Of a stretch of DNA of 64,000 nucleotides, positions 19,063 to 28,455 are shown piece after piece (the stretch's first letter is position 1; every line of letters begins with the position of its first letter). The notes under the pieces are model-generated. The model saw only the letters and a program-made list of their open reading frames with translations, did not search any database and was not told the DNA's origin. Source of the DNA: Dictyobacter kobayashii (GTDB lineage Bacteria; Chloroflexota; Ktedonobacteria; Ktedonobacterales; Ktedonobacteraceae). The translations under genes were made by a program, and so were the position numbers. Where the stretch lies: assembly GCF_003967555.1 (NCBI RefSeq), contig NZ_BIFS01000001.1:3472001-3536000 (forward strand), in the 5' to 3' direction.

Positions 19063-19746
19063 GTGTACATTCTTGTCGTTGATGACGATCGGTTTGCGAA
19101 CACGCTGGTGCAGTTCGTCCTCAGCAAAGAGGGCTACGAGGTCGAAACAGCCGACAACCCGCGTGGGGCCATGCAAATGATCCAAAAGCGTGAACCGGAT
19201 TTACTAATACTCGATGTCACCATGCCCTATATTAGTGGCTTTGAGTTTTCAGAAAAGTTGCGCTCGGAAGGTTACGAAATTCCACTTATTTTTATGACCG
19301 CCCAGGATACGATTGAAGCAAAGTTGCACGGGTTTAATATTGGTGCGGATGACTATATCTGCAAACCTTATAATCACCAGGAGCTGGTGGCCCGGGTACA
19401 GGCAGTCATGAGGCGGATCAAGAAAAATGGGAAGGTGGGTAATCAGAGTCTCCGCGGTGGCTTAATAGAGCTATTTCCGGCCGAGCTAAAAGTTGTGGTG
19501 GGGGGACGTGCTCCAATTACTTTAACCCCTACTGAGATGCATGTGTTAAGGGTTTTGATGGCTAGCTCGGGTCAGGTGGTAAATAGAGACCAATTATTGG
19601 CCGATGTGTGGAATGATAATGAAAATAATAGTAACATCGTAGATGTATACATACGTCGTTTACGTATGAAACTGGAGGTTGATCCTGATCGGCCTCAATA
19701 TATTGTCTCAGTGCGAGGTATCGGATATAAGTTTGTTGTGAAATAG
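19063..19746 (+). CDS. OmpR-family two-component response regulator
   Basis: DNA-binding response regulator of 227 residues. The receiver domain starts at once (YILVVDDDRFANTLVQFV) with phospho-acceptor Asp51 in LLILDVTMPY, the switch Thr in LIFMTAQD and the conserved Lys in YICKPYNHQE. The C-terminal winged helix is of OmpR/PhoB type (LTPTEMHVLRVLMASSGQVV, NIVDVYIRRLRMKLE, VRGIGYKFV). A GTG start at 19063 is chosen because GAGGGG lies six bases before it; the frame is open to a TTG at 19003. The histidine kinase begins 20 bases after the stop, so the two form an operon. Target genes are unknown. Confidence 0.92.
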   Translation: MYILVVDDDRFANTLVQFVLSKEGYEVETADNPRGAMQMIQKREPDLLILDVTMPYISGFEFSEKLRSEGYEIPLIFMTAQDTIEAKLHGFNIGADDYICKPYNHQELVARVQAVMRRIKKNGKVGNQSLRGGLIELFPAELKVVVGGRAPITLTPTEMHVLRVLMASSGQVVNRDQLLADVWNDNENNSNIVDVYIRRLRMKLEVDPDRPQYIVSVRGIGYKFVVK

Positions 19747-19766
19747 GGGGAAAGGTTGGGGTCAGG

Positions 19767-20972
19767 TTGCGGAAGCGTGTTCAAAAACAAGCACATGTCG
19801 AAGAGCAGGATGAGATCCTCTCACCGACTACATCTGAATTGCACATAGATAAGAATGATGATTGTGTATCGATCAGTACGCTGACAGAGCGGAGGCATCA
19901 GGTTATCGATGCTGCTATTCAAACTACTTCAGATGCTATTATTGTCCTCAGGCAAGATTTTCATATTGCCTATCTGAATCCGGCTGCGGTTGCAACGCTT
20001 AATGAGCCTGCTGAAAGTAGGAGCCATTGTACCAAAGTGCTGGCCTGCAAAAATCTCAACCGCATGGTCTTATGTGGAACCTCTAGTTGCCCTCTGGTGC
20101 AGGCGCTGGAACGAAAAAGTTCAATTCCTAATGAAGAACTTATTCTGGGAACAGACCCCGATCATATGTACGAGGTCTCCACCAGTGTCAATCCCATCAC
20201 TTTAGACGATGACACCTCTTATGTCGTCTTTGCGGCCCGCGATATGTCTGCTTTGAAGGTTGCCAATCGGGTACGTTCAAACTTTGTTTCTATGGTTTCA
20301 CACGAGCTACGTACACCTTTAAACTCGGTGCATGGCTTTATTGATCTGCTCCTTCAGGGTCATATGGGTGAGATGAATGAGGAGCAACGTATGTACCTGG
20401 GATATACTCAAGAAGGAGTGCAGCAGTTGATCTCGATTGTTGAGGATATCCTGTTTATGACGCGCTCCGATCTGGGCCAGTTTGAGGTCAAGCAGCAAGA
20501 GGTACATCCTGTGGGCCTGGTGCGCCAGGTGGTGCGTAGCTTACAGCCCCAGGCACTAAAGGCTGAGGTGGCTCTGCGCCTGGATATCGCGCCGGGTGTT
20601 CCTGCGTTGTATGTTGATCCGCAACGTATCAAGCAGGTCTTGAATAATCTGGTGGCCAATGCTATCAAATTTACCCCACCAGGCGGTATCGTCACGATCA
20701 GTGCGCGCCAGCACGATGAACATTTTGAAATGATCTCTGTCTCGGATACCGGTTATGGGATTCCGGTTGAAGATAGTCATCATGTCTTCGAGCGTTTTTA
20801 TCAATCCAACCATCGCCAGCAGTCCAAATTGGGCGGCTATGGACTGGGATTGTCGATTGCAAAGCTTATTGTGGAGCAGCATGGTGGCACCATTGGTTTT
20901 GATACCGTGGTGAACAAAGGCACAACCTTCTACTTTACTGTGCCCTTGTTCCATGATCCTGCACAGCTTTAG
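19767..20972 (+). CDS. Soluble PAS-domain histidine kinase
   Basis: Sensor kinase of 401 residues with no transmembrane segment. A PAS domain (about residues 50-165, DAIIVLRQDFHIAYLNPAAV) contains four cysteines in CTKVLACKNLNRMVLCG and SSCP, which could hold a cofactor or sense redox state. Then come the H box SMVSHELRTPLNSVHGF (His about 178), N box LNNLVANAIKFTPPGG, G1 DTGYGIP and G2 GGYGLGLSIAK. It should phosphorylate the regulator encoded just upstream. The start is a TTG. A cytoplasmic sensor with a Cys-rich PAS suggests an internal signal, but this is inference. Confidence 0.9.
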   Translation: MRKRVQKQAHVEEQDEILSPTTSELHIDKNDDCVSISTLTERRHQVIDAAIQTTSDAIIVLRQDFHIAYLNPAAVATLNEPAESRSHCTKVLACKNLNRMVLCGTSSCPLVQALERKSSIPNEELILGTDPDHMYEVSTSVNPITLDDDTSYVVFAARDMSALKVANRVRSNFVSMVSHELRTPLNSVHGFIDLLLQGHMGEMNEEQRMYLGYTQEGVQQLISIVEDILFMTRSDLGQFEVKQQEVHPVGLVRQVVRSLQPQALKAEVALRLDIAPGVPALYVDPQRIKQVLNNLVANAIKFTPPGGIVTISARQHDEHFEMISVSDTGYGIPVEDSHHVFERFYQSNHRQQSKLGGYGLGLSIAKLIVEQHGGTIGFDTVVNKGTTFYFTVPLFHDPAQL

Positions 20973-21004
20973 GGTAGTTGATAGCTAGTTGAGGGCAGGG
21001 CAAG

Positions 21005-21724
21005 CTATGGCCATAATTTCATCTGTTGTCCCTGCTCAGCTGGCGGTTCAACCCAGTCGTTATCTTTTGAAAGCTTGTCAGCCTGGCGGGTTGGTTCCGG
21101 TAAACGATAGCCTTTACCACAAGCCAATACATAGCGAATGCTTGTCTCCAGGCTGATCAAGTGGCCGGGTGAAATAAACAGCGGATTCACCCGCGTGCGC
21201 GTGCGTACAACGGCCCCGATCGTCTCTTTGCGATGTATCAAAGGGACCCATGATCCCGCCTCTTCTCCCAGTTCCTCTTTATTGTATTTACCGGTCAACA
21301 ACGACTTGGCGCAGCCTATGGTCGGGATCTCCAGCCAGAGTCCCAGGTGGGCGGCAATCCCCAGGCGGCGTGGATGGGCGATACCCTGGCCATCCACCAT
21401 GACAAGATCAGGGCGTTGGCGCAATTGTTCGAAGGCGCCGATAACGCTTGGGGCTTCCCGGAAAGAGAGTAAGCCCGGTACATAGGGCATCCGAATCGGT
21501 TCTTCATAGATATGTCGTTCTACAATTTCCAGATCCGGATAACTGAGCAGCACCACTGCGGCCCGCGCCGCTTCATGTTCCTCATTAATTGCCATATCTA
21601 CGCCTGCGACATAGTGTACCTCTCCCAGATGATCTTCCAGCACGATATGTTGTGCCAGCTCATTCTGTAGTGCAATCGCAGCTTCGGTTTTTAAGTTCCA
21701 CTCATGTAAAGGGGGACGCGGCAT
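21005..21724 (-). CDS. nfi: Endonuclease V (deoxyinosine 3'-endonuclease)
   Basis: Repair nuclease that nicks the second phosphodiester bond 3' of deoxyinosine. Family blocks are present in order: HYVAGVDMAI with a catalytic Asp, YVPGLLSFREAP with the catalytic Glu, DLVMVDGQGIAHPRRLGIA with the second Asp, and TIGCAKSLLTG. Length is 239 residues, near the usual 225. About 20 residues of low similarity follow the domain (TRQADKLSKDNDWVEPPAEQ). A methyltransferase gene starts upstream on the same strand, 38 bases away. Confidence 0.95.
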   Translation of the reverse strand: MPRPPLHEWNLKTEAAIALQNELAQHIVLEDHLGEVHYVAGVDMAINEEHEAARAAVVLLSYPDLEIVERHIYEEPIRMPYVPGLLSFREAPSVIGAFEQLRQRPDLVMVDGQGIAHPRRLGIAAHLGLWLEIPTIGCAKSLLTGKYNKEELGEEAGSWVPLIHRKETIGAVVRTRTRVNPLFISPGHLISLETSIRYVLACGKGYRLPEPTRQADKLSKDNDWVEPPAEQGQQMKLWP

Positions 21725-21762
21725 TTTTGATATCCTTCTCTCTACCGACTCTGAATATTATT

Positions 21763-22524
21763 TTACCTGGCTTCGGCCACAAAAATCATACGTGGGCTCT
21801 CCAGATAGAAGGGACCCAGTTCATGATCACCGTATACATCTTTTACGATAAAACCTGCCTGTTCGAGTAACAGTTCCATCTCACTACGTTCAAACAGGTA
21901 CAGATGGGTTGTGACAACAGTGCGTTGTATGTTGCCACCCTGCTGATGTCGATCATAGAAATGGGTGAGCTCTAGTTGATGCTTTTTAGTGGCGGAGGCA
22001 GGACTGACAAAATGGGTCAAATAGCTGCCATCCTCATGTTGCCAGGTACCCTGGTGTAGAACCTGGCCGGTCAACTCCTCCATATAGCGCGCATCGGCAT
22101 TGCTAATATCTACGATAAATGTGCCGCCGGTACTCATATGCGACCGCACGGCTGCCAGCACCTTTTGCTGCTCCTTGCGGGTAGTGATGTGGGCAAAGGA
22201 GCCCAGCGCAATAATTGCCAGCCGGAATTTCTGGTTGAGTTGCAGCGTGCTGATATCCTGTTCCACTAAAGTGCAGCGCGCGCTCACCCCGGCATCCTGG
22301 AGCGCTTCACGGGCCAGTTCCAGCATCTTGCTGGAATTATCGACCCCCGTCACTTCATAACCCTGCTCGGCTAGCGGGAGCATGACACGTCCACTACCGC
22401 AGGCCAGTTCAAGGATTTTTCCTCCACACAGCTCCGCGAAGTTATTATACATATCCAGATCTTCATCAAAGTGGGCGTGCTCGCTATCATAAAAAGGAGC
22501 AATCAGATCGTATTCGGAATTCAT
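21763..22524 (-). CDS. Class I SAM-dependent methyltransferase
   Basis: Protein of 253 residues with a Rossmann methyltransferase fold. Motif I is ILELACGSGRVMLPLAEQGY, followed by an acidic ribose-binding position in VTGVDNSSKML. Later parts are FRLAIIALGSFAHIT and GGTFIVDISNAD. The C-terminal half has extra beta structure. It belongs to the broad Methyltransf_25 kind whose substrates are mostly unknown. The ATG lies at the edge of a divergent gap shared with the DUF4097 gene, and nfi follows on the same strand. Confidence 0.8.
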   Translation of the reverse strand: MNSEYDLIAPFYDSEHAHFDEDLDMYNNFAELCGGKILELACGSGRVMLPLAEQGYEVTGVDNSSKMLELAREALQDAGVSARCTLVEQDISTLQLNQKFRLAIIALGSFAHITTRKEQQKVLAAVRSHMSTGGTFIVDISNADARYMEELTGQVLHQGTWQHEDGSYLTHFVSPASATKKHQLELTHFYDRHQQGGNIQRTVVTTHLYLFERSEMELLLEQAGFIVKDVYGDHELGPFYLESPRMIFVAEAR

Positions 22525-22762
22525 CTATCTATCTCTATCTCATAGTGGTACCAATTAGTAGGTCCACTGACTGTATTTTCTTCATCATATCACCTGGCTA
22601 TCTCGATGGTTTCTTAGTATAGCTGTGCGTACAACAAATGGCAAGCGACGCTAGAATCAAATATTGTATATTTAAAAGCCTTTTGCATCGTTGATCAAAG
22701 GTTGCACGTGCTAGAAGTAATATTTATTGCTGTCTCATCAAAAAATACAGGTATATAAACGT

Positions 22763-23728
22763 ATGCAGCGAAAAACATTATTCTGGCTAGCCGTGATCGG
22801 CGTCGTACTGATCATCTTACTGGTACTGGTCATCGGCATTTACAAAACCGATTACGCGACCAATGATAATACATTTGTGGCCGCCAACGGCGCGTCCCAT
22901 GATACCACTGGCGGCAGCAGCAATCCAGGGCCCGAAAAGAAGAGTTTTCAGGTGGGAGATCACGCCCTGTTGATTATTAAGGGGCATGGCAGTGATGTCA
23001 ATGTGCATGCCGGAACCGCTGGCACCATGACGATTGTGGCCCGTAAGCATGGCAGTCCTGACCAGGGACCAGATGCCAATGATACGCGCGTCCTGTATGA
23101 TCAGGGTACCGACGCTCAAGGGCACGACAAGATTACTATCGATACCGATCCAGCCTTTAAAGATCTGGATTATGATGTGACGGCTCCCGCCAATGCACTG
23201 CTTCAGGTGGAGATCAATAACGGCTCGGTTGCTGTGCAGGGCATCAGTGGAGCAAATGTAGATACATCCAGTGGTAGCCTGGACGTGGAAGATATCCGGG
23301 GACCTGTAACGGTGCATACCGAGAGCGGCGACATTACCGCTCGCAATATCAATGGCCAGATGTCTATGGATGCGGGTAGTGGCTCGATCCATATTACTAA
23401 TGTGCAGGGGCAGCTCCAGGCACTTACGCGGAGTGGTGATGTCATAGTTAGAAGTGGAGCCTTGCAGGGGCAAACGACCTTAAAGACCGATAGCGGCTCA
23501 GTACGCTTTGATGGCTCTATGGATGGCCGAGGAAGCTATAAAATGGCTACCAATAGTGGGGATGTCGATGTGACTTTGCCCGATAACGCGGCCTTTCAAC
23601 TCCGTGCCAGCACCGGATCGGGCACTATCCATAACGAATTTGGTGGTAACCAGGTTGGCTCGGCGCCTCAGGCCCAAATCACCGTCAATATTGGTAGCGG
23701 ATCTGTCAATGTCGATAAGAAGCCTTAG
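22763..23728 (+). CDS. Membrane-anchored DUF4097-type beta-repeat protein
   Basis: About 321 residues. A single N-terminal transmembrane helix (LAVIGVVLIILLVLVIGI) is followed by a low-complexity linker and then an outside domain of short repeats built on SG(S/D) turns (VDTSSGSLDVEDIRGPVTV, HTESGDITARNINGQ, ALTRSGDVIVRSG), the right-handed beta-helix-like pattern of DUF4097/adhesin-type proteins. The ATG at 22763 is the likely start; an in-frame TTG at 22727 is open too. It converges with the HPP gene, 11 bases from its stop. Function unknown; proteins of this type are often next to envelope-stress regulators. Confidence 0.75.
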   Translation: MQRKTLFWLAVIGVVLIILLVLVIGIYKTDYATNDNTFVAANGASHDTTGGSSNPGPEKKSFQVGDHALLIIKGHGSDVNVHAGTAGTMTIVARKHGSPDQGPDANDTRVLYDQGTDAQGHDKITIDTDPAFKDLDYDVTAPANALLQVEINNGSVAVQGISGANVDTSSGSLDVEDIRGPVTVHTESGDITARNINGQMSMDAGSGSIHITNVQGQLQALTRSGDVIVRSGALQGQTTLKTDSGSVRFDGSMDGRGSYKMATNSGDVDVTLPDNAAFQLRASTGSGTIHNEFGGNQVGSAPQAQITVNIGSGSVNVDKKP

Positions 23729-23739
23729 CCGTTGGTACA

Positions 23740-24327
23740 TCAAGAATGATCAAGCTCTTCCCTCGGCGGGTTCCAGAGCGGATAGGGGATACCCGCCAGT
23801 CGGTTAATGACGATTGCCTGCAATGTGAGCAAGCCAACGGCGATCAGCAGTAGTAATAGTTGCCAGGGCCTGGTTAGGATGCCCAGCGAGATGATCAATG
23901 TCGTCGCGCCCGCTGGTGGATGGGGTGACTTAAGGAGTACCATCAGACCTGCTGTCAGACCCAGTGAGAGTGCGGCCGCAATGACGCGCGGCCAGGTTAC
24001 CCCTACACTCAAGGCGGGTCCAGCTGTGGTGAGTCCCGTAACGAGGAGACTGAAATAGCCTGCCACCACGCCGATCGTATGTCCGATAATTGTATTGCGC
24101 GGCGAGGCGCTGGGAGCGCGTGGTGTGTAGAAGAAGAGAAAAGCTGTTGGGCCGAGCGAAGGAAAAATAAGGGGCGAGCTTGTGATGAGTGCCAGTATGG
24201 ACATCAAGCCAATACTGATACAGCCGTTGATAAAGCTGAATAAGGCCAGTATAGGAATGCGGGCGTGATGCTGTTCTAACCAGGGCAGGCGCAAGCGCAT
24301 AAACAGACCCTGCAGAATTTCCGCCAT
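23740..24327 (-). CDS. HPP family integral membrane protein
   Basis: A 195-residue protein with four to five transmembrane helices. The family name motif is present in LLKSPHPPAGATTLIISLG, and the N-terminal block FPSLGPTAFLFFYTPRAPSA with NTIIGHTIGVVAGY matches too. HPP proteins include plant and cyanobacterial nitrite transporters of plastid and thylakoid membranes, so a link with the molybdoenzyme operon upstream on the same strand is possible but not shown. There are about 140 bases between them. Confidence 0.8.
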   Translation of the reverse strand: MAEILQGLFMRLRLPWLEQHHARIPILALFSFINGCISIGLMSILALITSSPLIFPSLGPTAFLFFYTPRAPSASPRNTIIGHTIGVVAGYFSLLVTGLTTAGPALSVGVTWPRVIAAALSLGLTAGLMVLLKSPHPPAGATTLIISLGILTRPWQLLLLLIAVGLLTLQAIVINRLAGIPYPLWNPPREELDHS

Positions 24328-24468
24328 ATCGCCGCCTATGGGATGTTCCGCGTCTATGCGGTTAGAGCGAGGGGGCGGCCAACACTGTTACTTATCTCCC
24401 CAGGTTGATCTATTTCTGGCTCCATATGCTTACTCCATTTTTCAAGCTAGATAATACGGTCAGGATAG

Positions 24469-24792
24469 TTAAAGCCCTTCAATACGTCGTTTTGGCCAGA
24501 AAGTAACCAGCAGGGCTACTACAAAGATGATGCCACTGGCAAGTGCGAGCCAGCCAAGAATTGCAGTACGTCCCGATAGGAGTTCATACAATGCATCTGT
24601 GATGAGCCAGAGTTGCGCGATCATAATCATGGCCAGTAGAAACACCTGAGCCTGTACAATGGCTATGCGCCCTTCCAGACCGAGAAAGTTTGGCCCTGGC
24701 ATTGGTCCATGTGGCCCATGTGGTGGTGGCTTTACTGGTGGATCATCTGGATTGGCTTTATGCTGAGGTAGGATGATGTTATCTTTACTCAT
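24469..24792 (-). CDS. Small two-helix membrane protein of the redox operon (DUF6755-like)
   Basis: A 107-residue protein. The N terminus is rich in Pro, His and Gly (KPPPHGPHGPMPGP). Two transmembrane helices follow (VFLLAMIMIAQLWLITDALY and LALASGIIFVVALLVTFW), and the tail is basic (PKRRIEGL). The ATG overlaps the Rieske stop by four bases (ATGA) and AAGGAG lies inside the Rieske gene, so translation is coupled. Such small proteins are seen with Rieske subunits and I read it as DUF6755-like from memory of that family, not from a search. It may be a small structural subunit of the complex. Confidence 0.55.
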   Translation of the reverse strand: MSKDNIILPQHKANPDDPPVKPPPHGPHGPMPGPNFLGLEGRIAIVQAQVFLLAMIMIAQLWLITDALYELLSGRTAILGWLALASGIIFVVALLVTFWPKRRIEGL

Positions 24793-25331
24793 CGCGCTAT
24801 CTCCTTTAGAGCATAAATAGTGCCATCCTGCCTGGCCAGTTGTATCAATGGCAATGGTCGCGTTGGAGGGCCTGCCAGCACATTACCTGTAGCGGCATCG
24901 AAGAAGCCTTCATGGCAAGGACAGTGCAGTTTACCATCACCTTGATAGAGCACTGCGCACGAAAGATGTGTGCAGACATCGCTATAGGCGACCAATCCAT
25001 GACCCGGTAGATTGATGAGGATTCCCTGCGTGTACTCGTCGGGATAGTTAAAAACCTTCCATTGATGCTCTGCGAGTTCACCTTCTTTAGCGATAGGTAT
25101 CGCCTTTAGATTGGGATTTTTAGGTAGCGTGCCAAGTATGGCAATCGCACCGGTGGCCAGGAATAGGGCGCCAGAGCCGGCGAGGAGAAAGCGCAATGTA
25201 TCGCGTCGCGTGACAATTTCGTCCTCATTCCAGGGATAAGGAAACTCTTTGCGCCATTCCTCTTCGGAAGTCCTGGGTGGTAGTGCAGATTCAGTGGGCG
25301 TCCTGGCTGGCTGGTCCATTTCTTTTACCAT
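24789..25331 (-). CDS. Rieske [2Fe-2S] protein, membrane-anchored
   Basis: A 180-residue protein. One N-terminal transmembrane segment follows a twin-arginine-like basic site (VTRRDTLRFLLAGSGALFL), so it may be exported folded by the Tat route and stay anchored. The cluster-binding motifs are CTHLSC and CPCHEGFFD, both complete (C-x-H-x2-C and C-x2-H in overlapping form), and the tail GPPTRPLPL is the usual Pro loop. It would carry electrons outside the membrane at high potential. Ribosome site AAGGAG lies seven bases before the ATG. It is fourth in a five-gene operon with a molybdopterin enzyme, a ferredoxin and a haem-type membrane subunit. Confidence 0.9.
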   Translation of the reverse strand: MVKEMDQPARTPTESALPPRTSEEEWRKEFPYPWNEDEIVTRRDTLRFLLAGSGALFLATGAIAILGTLPKNPNLKAIPIAKEGELAEHQWKVFNYPDEYTQGILINLPGHGLVAYSDVCTHLSCAVLYQGDGKLHCPCHEGFFDAATGNVLAGPPTRPLPLIQLARQDGTIYALKEIAR

Positions 25332-25359
25332 TTACTCGCTCCTTCTGGCGACTAAAAAT

Positions 25360-26124
25360 TTAGCTCTCACTTTGTGCTGGAACAGGTGTTGGGGTAGGAG
25401 TTGGAGAGAGTGGTTGCAGTGGTGTCCACGGCGAAGGTTTGATTTCGCGTTGTGGAATGCCTGCTGTCTCCGCATCGACCCATGTATCGGCATCTTGATT
25501 GGCCGTCGCTGCTGGAAGGTTCGCATGTAAGCCGAGCTCGGCTTTCTCAACCAGCGCCATCAGATCCAGTTCATCCTCTTGTTCAGGCATAATCACATAG
25601 TTGCGCGTTTGTACGCGCTGCCGTCCGAAATAGAAGGTATTAACTGGTTTGGCGCCCTGTTGGGCGCGACCAGCTGCCATCCACTCCTCATAAGTCCCAT
25701 AGAAAATAGCCTGTGTCGGACAGACCGTCGCGCACATAGGGCCTTTGCCCTGGCTTGTGCGGTCATAGCAAAGGTTGCATTTTTGCATATAGTGACCATC
25801 TCGATGAAACTTGGGTATGCCGAAAGGGCAGGCATAGCCACAATTTTCACAGTAGATACAACGCGTTTCGTCCGCTGACTGTACCACTCCATCGGACTGA
25901 CCAGAATAGCCTGGGCGGGACAGACCTGGCGCAGGGGCTAATGGATTCTCACTGTGCATGCACAGCGTTGGTGAAGAGGCTACCGTATTTTGTCGCTCTA
26001 TATAATCAATATAGATCATGCTTTCGCCTTTGTGGGTATCGCACTCGCGACACGCCGCTACACACGAACGGCAGCCAATGCAGCGTGAAGGATCTAGAAA
26101 AATTCTCTTTATCGGCTGAGCCAT
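25360..26124 (-). CDS. Polyferredoxin subunit with multiple [4Fe-4S] clusters (internal frame-disturbed segment)
   Basis: Electron-transfer subunit of the DMSO reductase/formate dehydrogenase beta kind, 254 residues as read. Cysteine groups are CIGCRSCVAACREC, CIYCENCGYACPFG and CNLCYDR...CATVCP. The second group expected in this family is replaced by LCMHSENPLAPAPGL. In the same stretch another frame reads RQVCPAQAILVS, so three missing bases (near 25893, 25931 and 25934-25937) would restore LAPCRQVCPAQAILVSPDGVVQ and four clusters. One Cys of CMHC would still be Ser. The C-terminal 30 residues are rich in Pro and Thr (PLSPTPTPTPVP). It sits between the molybdoenzyme and Rieske genes. Confidence 0.85.
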   Translation of the reverse strand: MAQPIKRIFLDPSRCIGCRSCVAACRECDTHKGESMIYIDYIERQNTVASSPTLCMHSENPLAPAPGLSRPGYSGQSDGVVQSADETRCIYCENCGYACPFGIPKFHRDGHYMQKCNLCYDRTSQGKGPMCATVCPTQAIFYGTYEEWMAAGRAQQGAKPVNTFYFGRQRVQTRNYVIMPEQEDELDLMALVEKAELGLHANLPAATANQDADTWVDAETAGIPQREIKPSPWTPLQPLSPTPTPTPVPAQSES

Positions 26125-26139
26125 ACTATCACCCTTTCT

Positions 26140-28428
26140 CTAGCGTAACGTTGGATTAGCTTTTGCCTGGGCTGCGGGTAGCTCATGCCGCCGCCGTCCC
26201 GCCTCCAACAATGCCTGCGTATCTTCTTGATTGGCCCATTCAGGTTTGTGTGTTGCACGCATCACCGAGGCCGCGCAAGCTTTGTATTCTGGTATTTTCA
26301 TCATTGGTTCCAGGACAGGATTGGTAAGCTGGTTGGCCGCCTGCGTGCGCCCATAGTGGTAAGGAATAAACAATGTATCTGGTCGGATCGAGCGCACAAC
26401 CAGTGCTGGTGCGGTCAGTTCACCACGTCTTGTGCGTACTGTTACCCAATCTCCATCTACTATGCCCAGGCGAGCCGCAGCCTGTTCATGCATCTCCACC
26501 CAGGGATAAGGAGCCTGTTCCTTGAGGAATGGCACGCGCCGTGTTTGATTGCCGGACAGATAGTGATAAATCACGCGCCCGGTAGTAAGCACCAATGGAT
26601 ATTCTTCGTCTGGCTCCTCTGCTGGCGGTACATAGGTGATGGGATGAAAGCGTGCTTTTCCATCCGGAAGCCAAAGCGCTGCTCATAGAGGCGTGGGTTC
26701 CTGGATGTTCGGCACTCGGACAGGGCCAGAACACCCCGTTTTGTTCATCGATCTTTTCATAGGTGATGCCCCAGTAGTCCGATTTAGCTCCCCGTGTACA
26801 GAGGCGCAATTCATTAAAGATATCGCGCGTGGAATGAAAGTCGAAGTACTGGCCCTTGCCCAGGCGACGTGCCAGGTCACAGACAATCTCCCAGTCACGC
26901 CGGGCTTCTCCTGGAGGCTCGACTGCTTTGTTATATTTAATGACGCGTCCTTCGAGGCTGGTGGTTGTCCCTTCATCTTCAGCCCAGCTACTTCCGGGTA
27001 GTACAATATCCGCCAGTTCCGCCGTTTCAGAGAGGAAGAAATCGGTCACGACGAAGAGATCGAGGCCGCGCAGTGCTCGCTCAACCGTATGTTGATCGGG
27101 CAGTGAAACCATTGGATTGGAACAGATCATAAAGCAGGCGCGTAACTCTTTGCGCAGCATCGCGGGGATCATCAAGGTCGCGGGATAGCCAGAATGTGGC
27201 AGATCCGCCTCTTCAATACCCCAGACAGAGCTGATATAGGCACGATCCTCTGGATTGTCGACCTCACGGCAGCCAGGCAGCTGCGAAGCTTTTTGCCCCA
27301 TTTCGCGCCCACCCTGTCCATTGCCCTGTCCTGTCAATGTACCGTAGCCCGCACCGGGGCGGCCAAAGTTGCCCGTTGCCAGGGCCAGATTTGCCGCTGT
27401 GACCCCGTTATCGACCCCCTTGCTCTGGTGCTCTAAGCCACGTGCGGTATAGATCAATGCTGCTCTGGCGCGTCCATACATGCGTGCGGCCTCGACAATA
27501 ACTTCTGGTTTCAGGCCACATACCCTGGCTACACGCTCGGGTGGATATTGCTCGACCAGGGCTTTAGTTTCTTCCCAGCCCACTGTGCGCTCACGAATGA
27601 AATTCTCGTCAATCAAGCCCTCTTTAATAATTACATGCAGCATACCATTGAGCAGCGCGGAATCTGTGCCAGAGCGCAAAGGAAGAAAAACATCCGCTGT
27701 ACGTGCGATCGGTGTCTGGCGGGATCAGCCACAATGAGTTTGCAGCCTTTGTCGCGAGCCTGCCACAGATAGCTGGTCACAATTGGAAAGCACTCGCCAA
27801 CATTGGCCCCGATTACAAAGATACAATCGGCATGCAGCATATCGCTGATGGGATTGGCTGCACGATCGATGCCCAGGGATCGCTCGTTGGCCCCGGTGGC
27901 TGAGGACATACAGAGTCGCCCATTGTAATCGGTGTGGCGCGTTCCTACAGCTACACGGGCAAATTTACCCATCAAATAACATTTTTCGTTTGTCATTGAA
28001 GAGCCACTATAGATTGCCACTGTATCTTTACCGTATTCAGCCTGCAAGGCACGAAAACGCGTCGCGATTGTATCCAACACCTCATCCCAGCTGGCGCGCT
28101 CCAGTGGACTGCCTTTTCCATGGCGGCGCATAAGTGGATAGGTCAGGCGATCGGGATGGTTGACTGTCTGATAAGCGGTTGACCCCTTTGGACACAACAT
28201 ACCGTGGTTGAGCGGAAAATCCTCGCGCGGTTCAACCCCGACTACTTTGCCGCGAGCCACTTTGAGATACATACCGCACTGCACGCCGCAGTAACAGCAA
28301 TGGGTTGGCACATAGCGGTCAATCTGCTCATCTGATTTCCAGGGCGTCACCGATGGCTCACCCGTGTGATAATCAAACACTTCAAGCTGGCGCTGCCGAC
28401 GGCGAAAGATTCCTTTATCAACACTCAT
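26140..28428 (-). CDS. Molybdopterin oxidoreductase, NasA/FdhF-like (three frameshifts)
   Basis: Large catalytic subunit with bis-MGD cofactor, about 763 residues once three bases are restored. N-terminal [4Fe-4S] site CCYCGVQC...GMLCPKG. The probable Mo ligand is Cys in DYNGRLCMSSATGA, the pattern of assimilatory and periplasmic nitrate reductases. Further blocks: VIGANVGECFP, GLEHQSKGVDN, MICSNPMVSLPDQ, and the C-terminal cofactor domain VLTTGRVIYHYLSGNQTRR and GDWVTVRTRRGEL. Frame breaks lie at 27721-27723 (restored: DPRQTPIARTADVFLPLRSG), 26695-26697 and 26666-26667 (restored: TPRLYEQRFGFPDGKARFHP). Each is a one-base loss in a C/G run. Nitrate, formate or another substrate cannot be told. 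AGGGAAAC precedes the ATG. Confidence 0.85.
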
Positions 28429-28455
28429 AATTGTTTCCCTTCTTACTGGCCGAGG

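Noticed and set aside
26140..28428. Molybdoenzyme as a decaying pseudogene
   Set aside because: Three breaks in one gene look like decay, but each is a one-base loss of the same kind as in gyrA, nuoH and ppdK, and no stop or missense damage is seen elsewhere in it.
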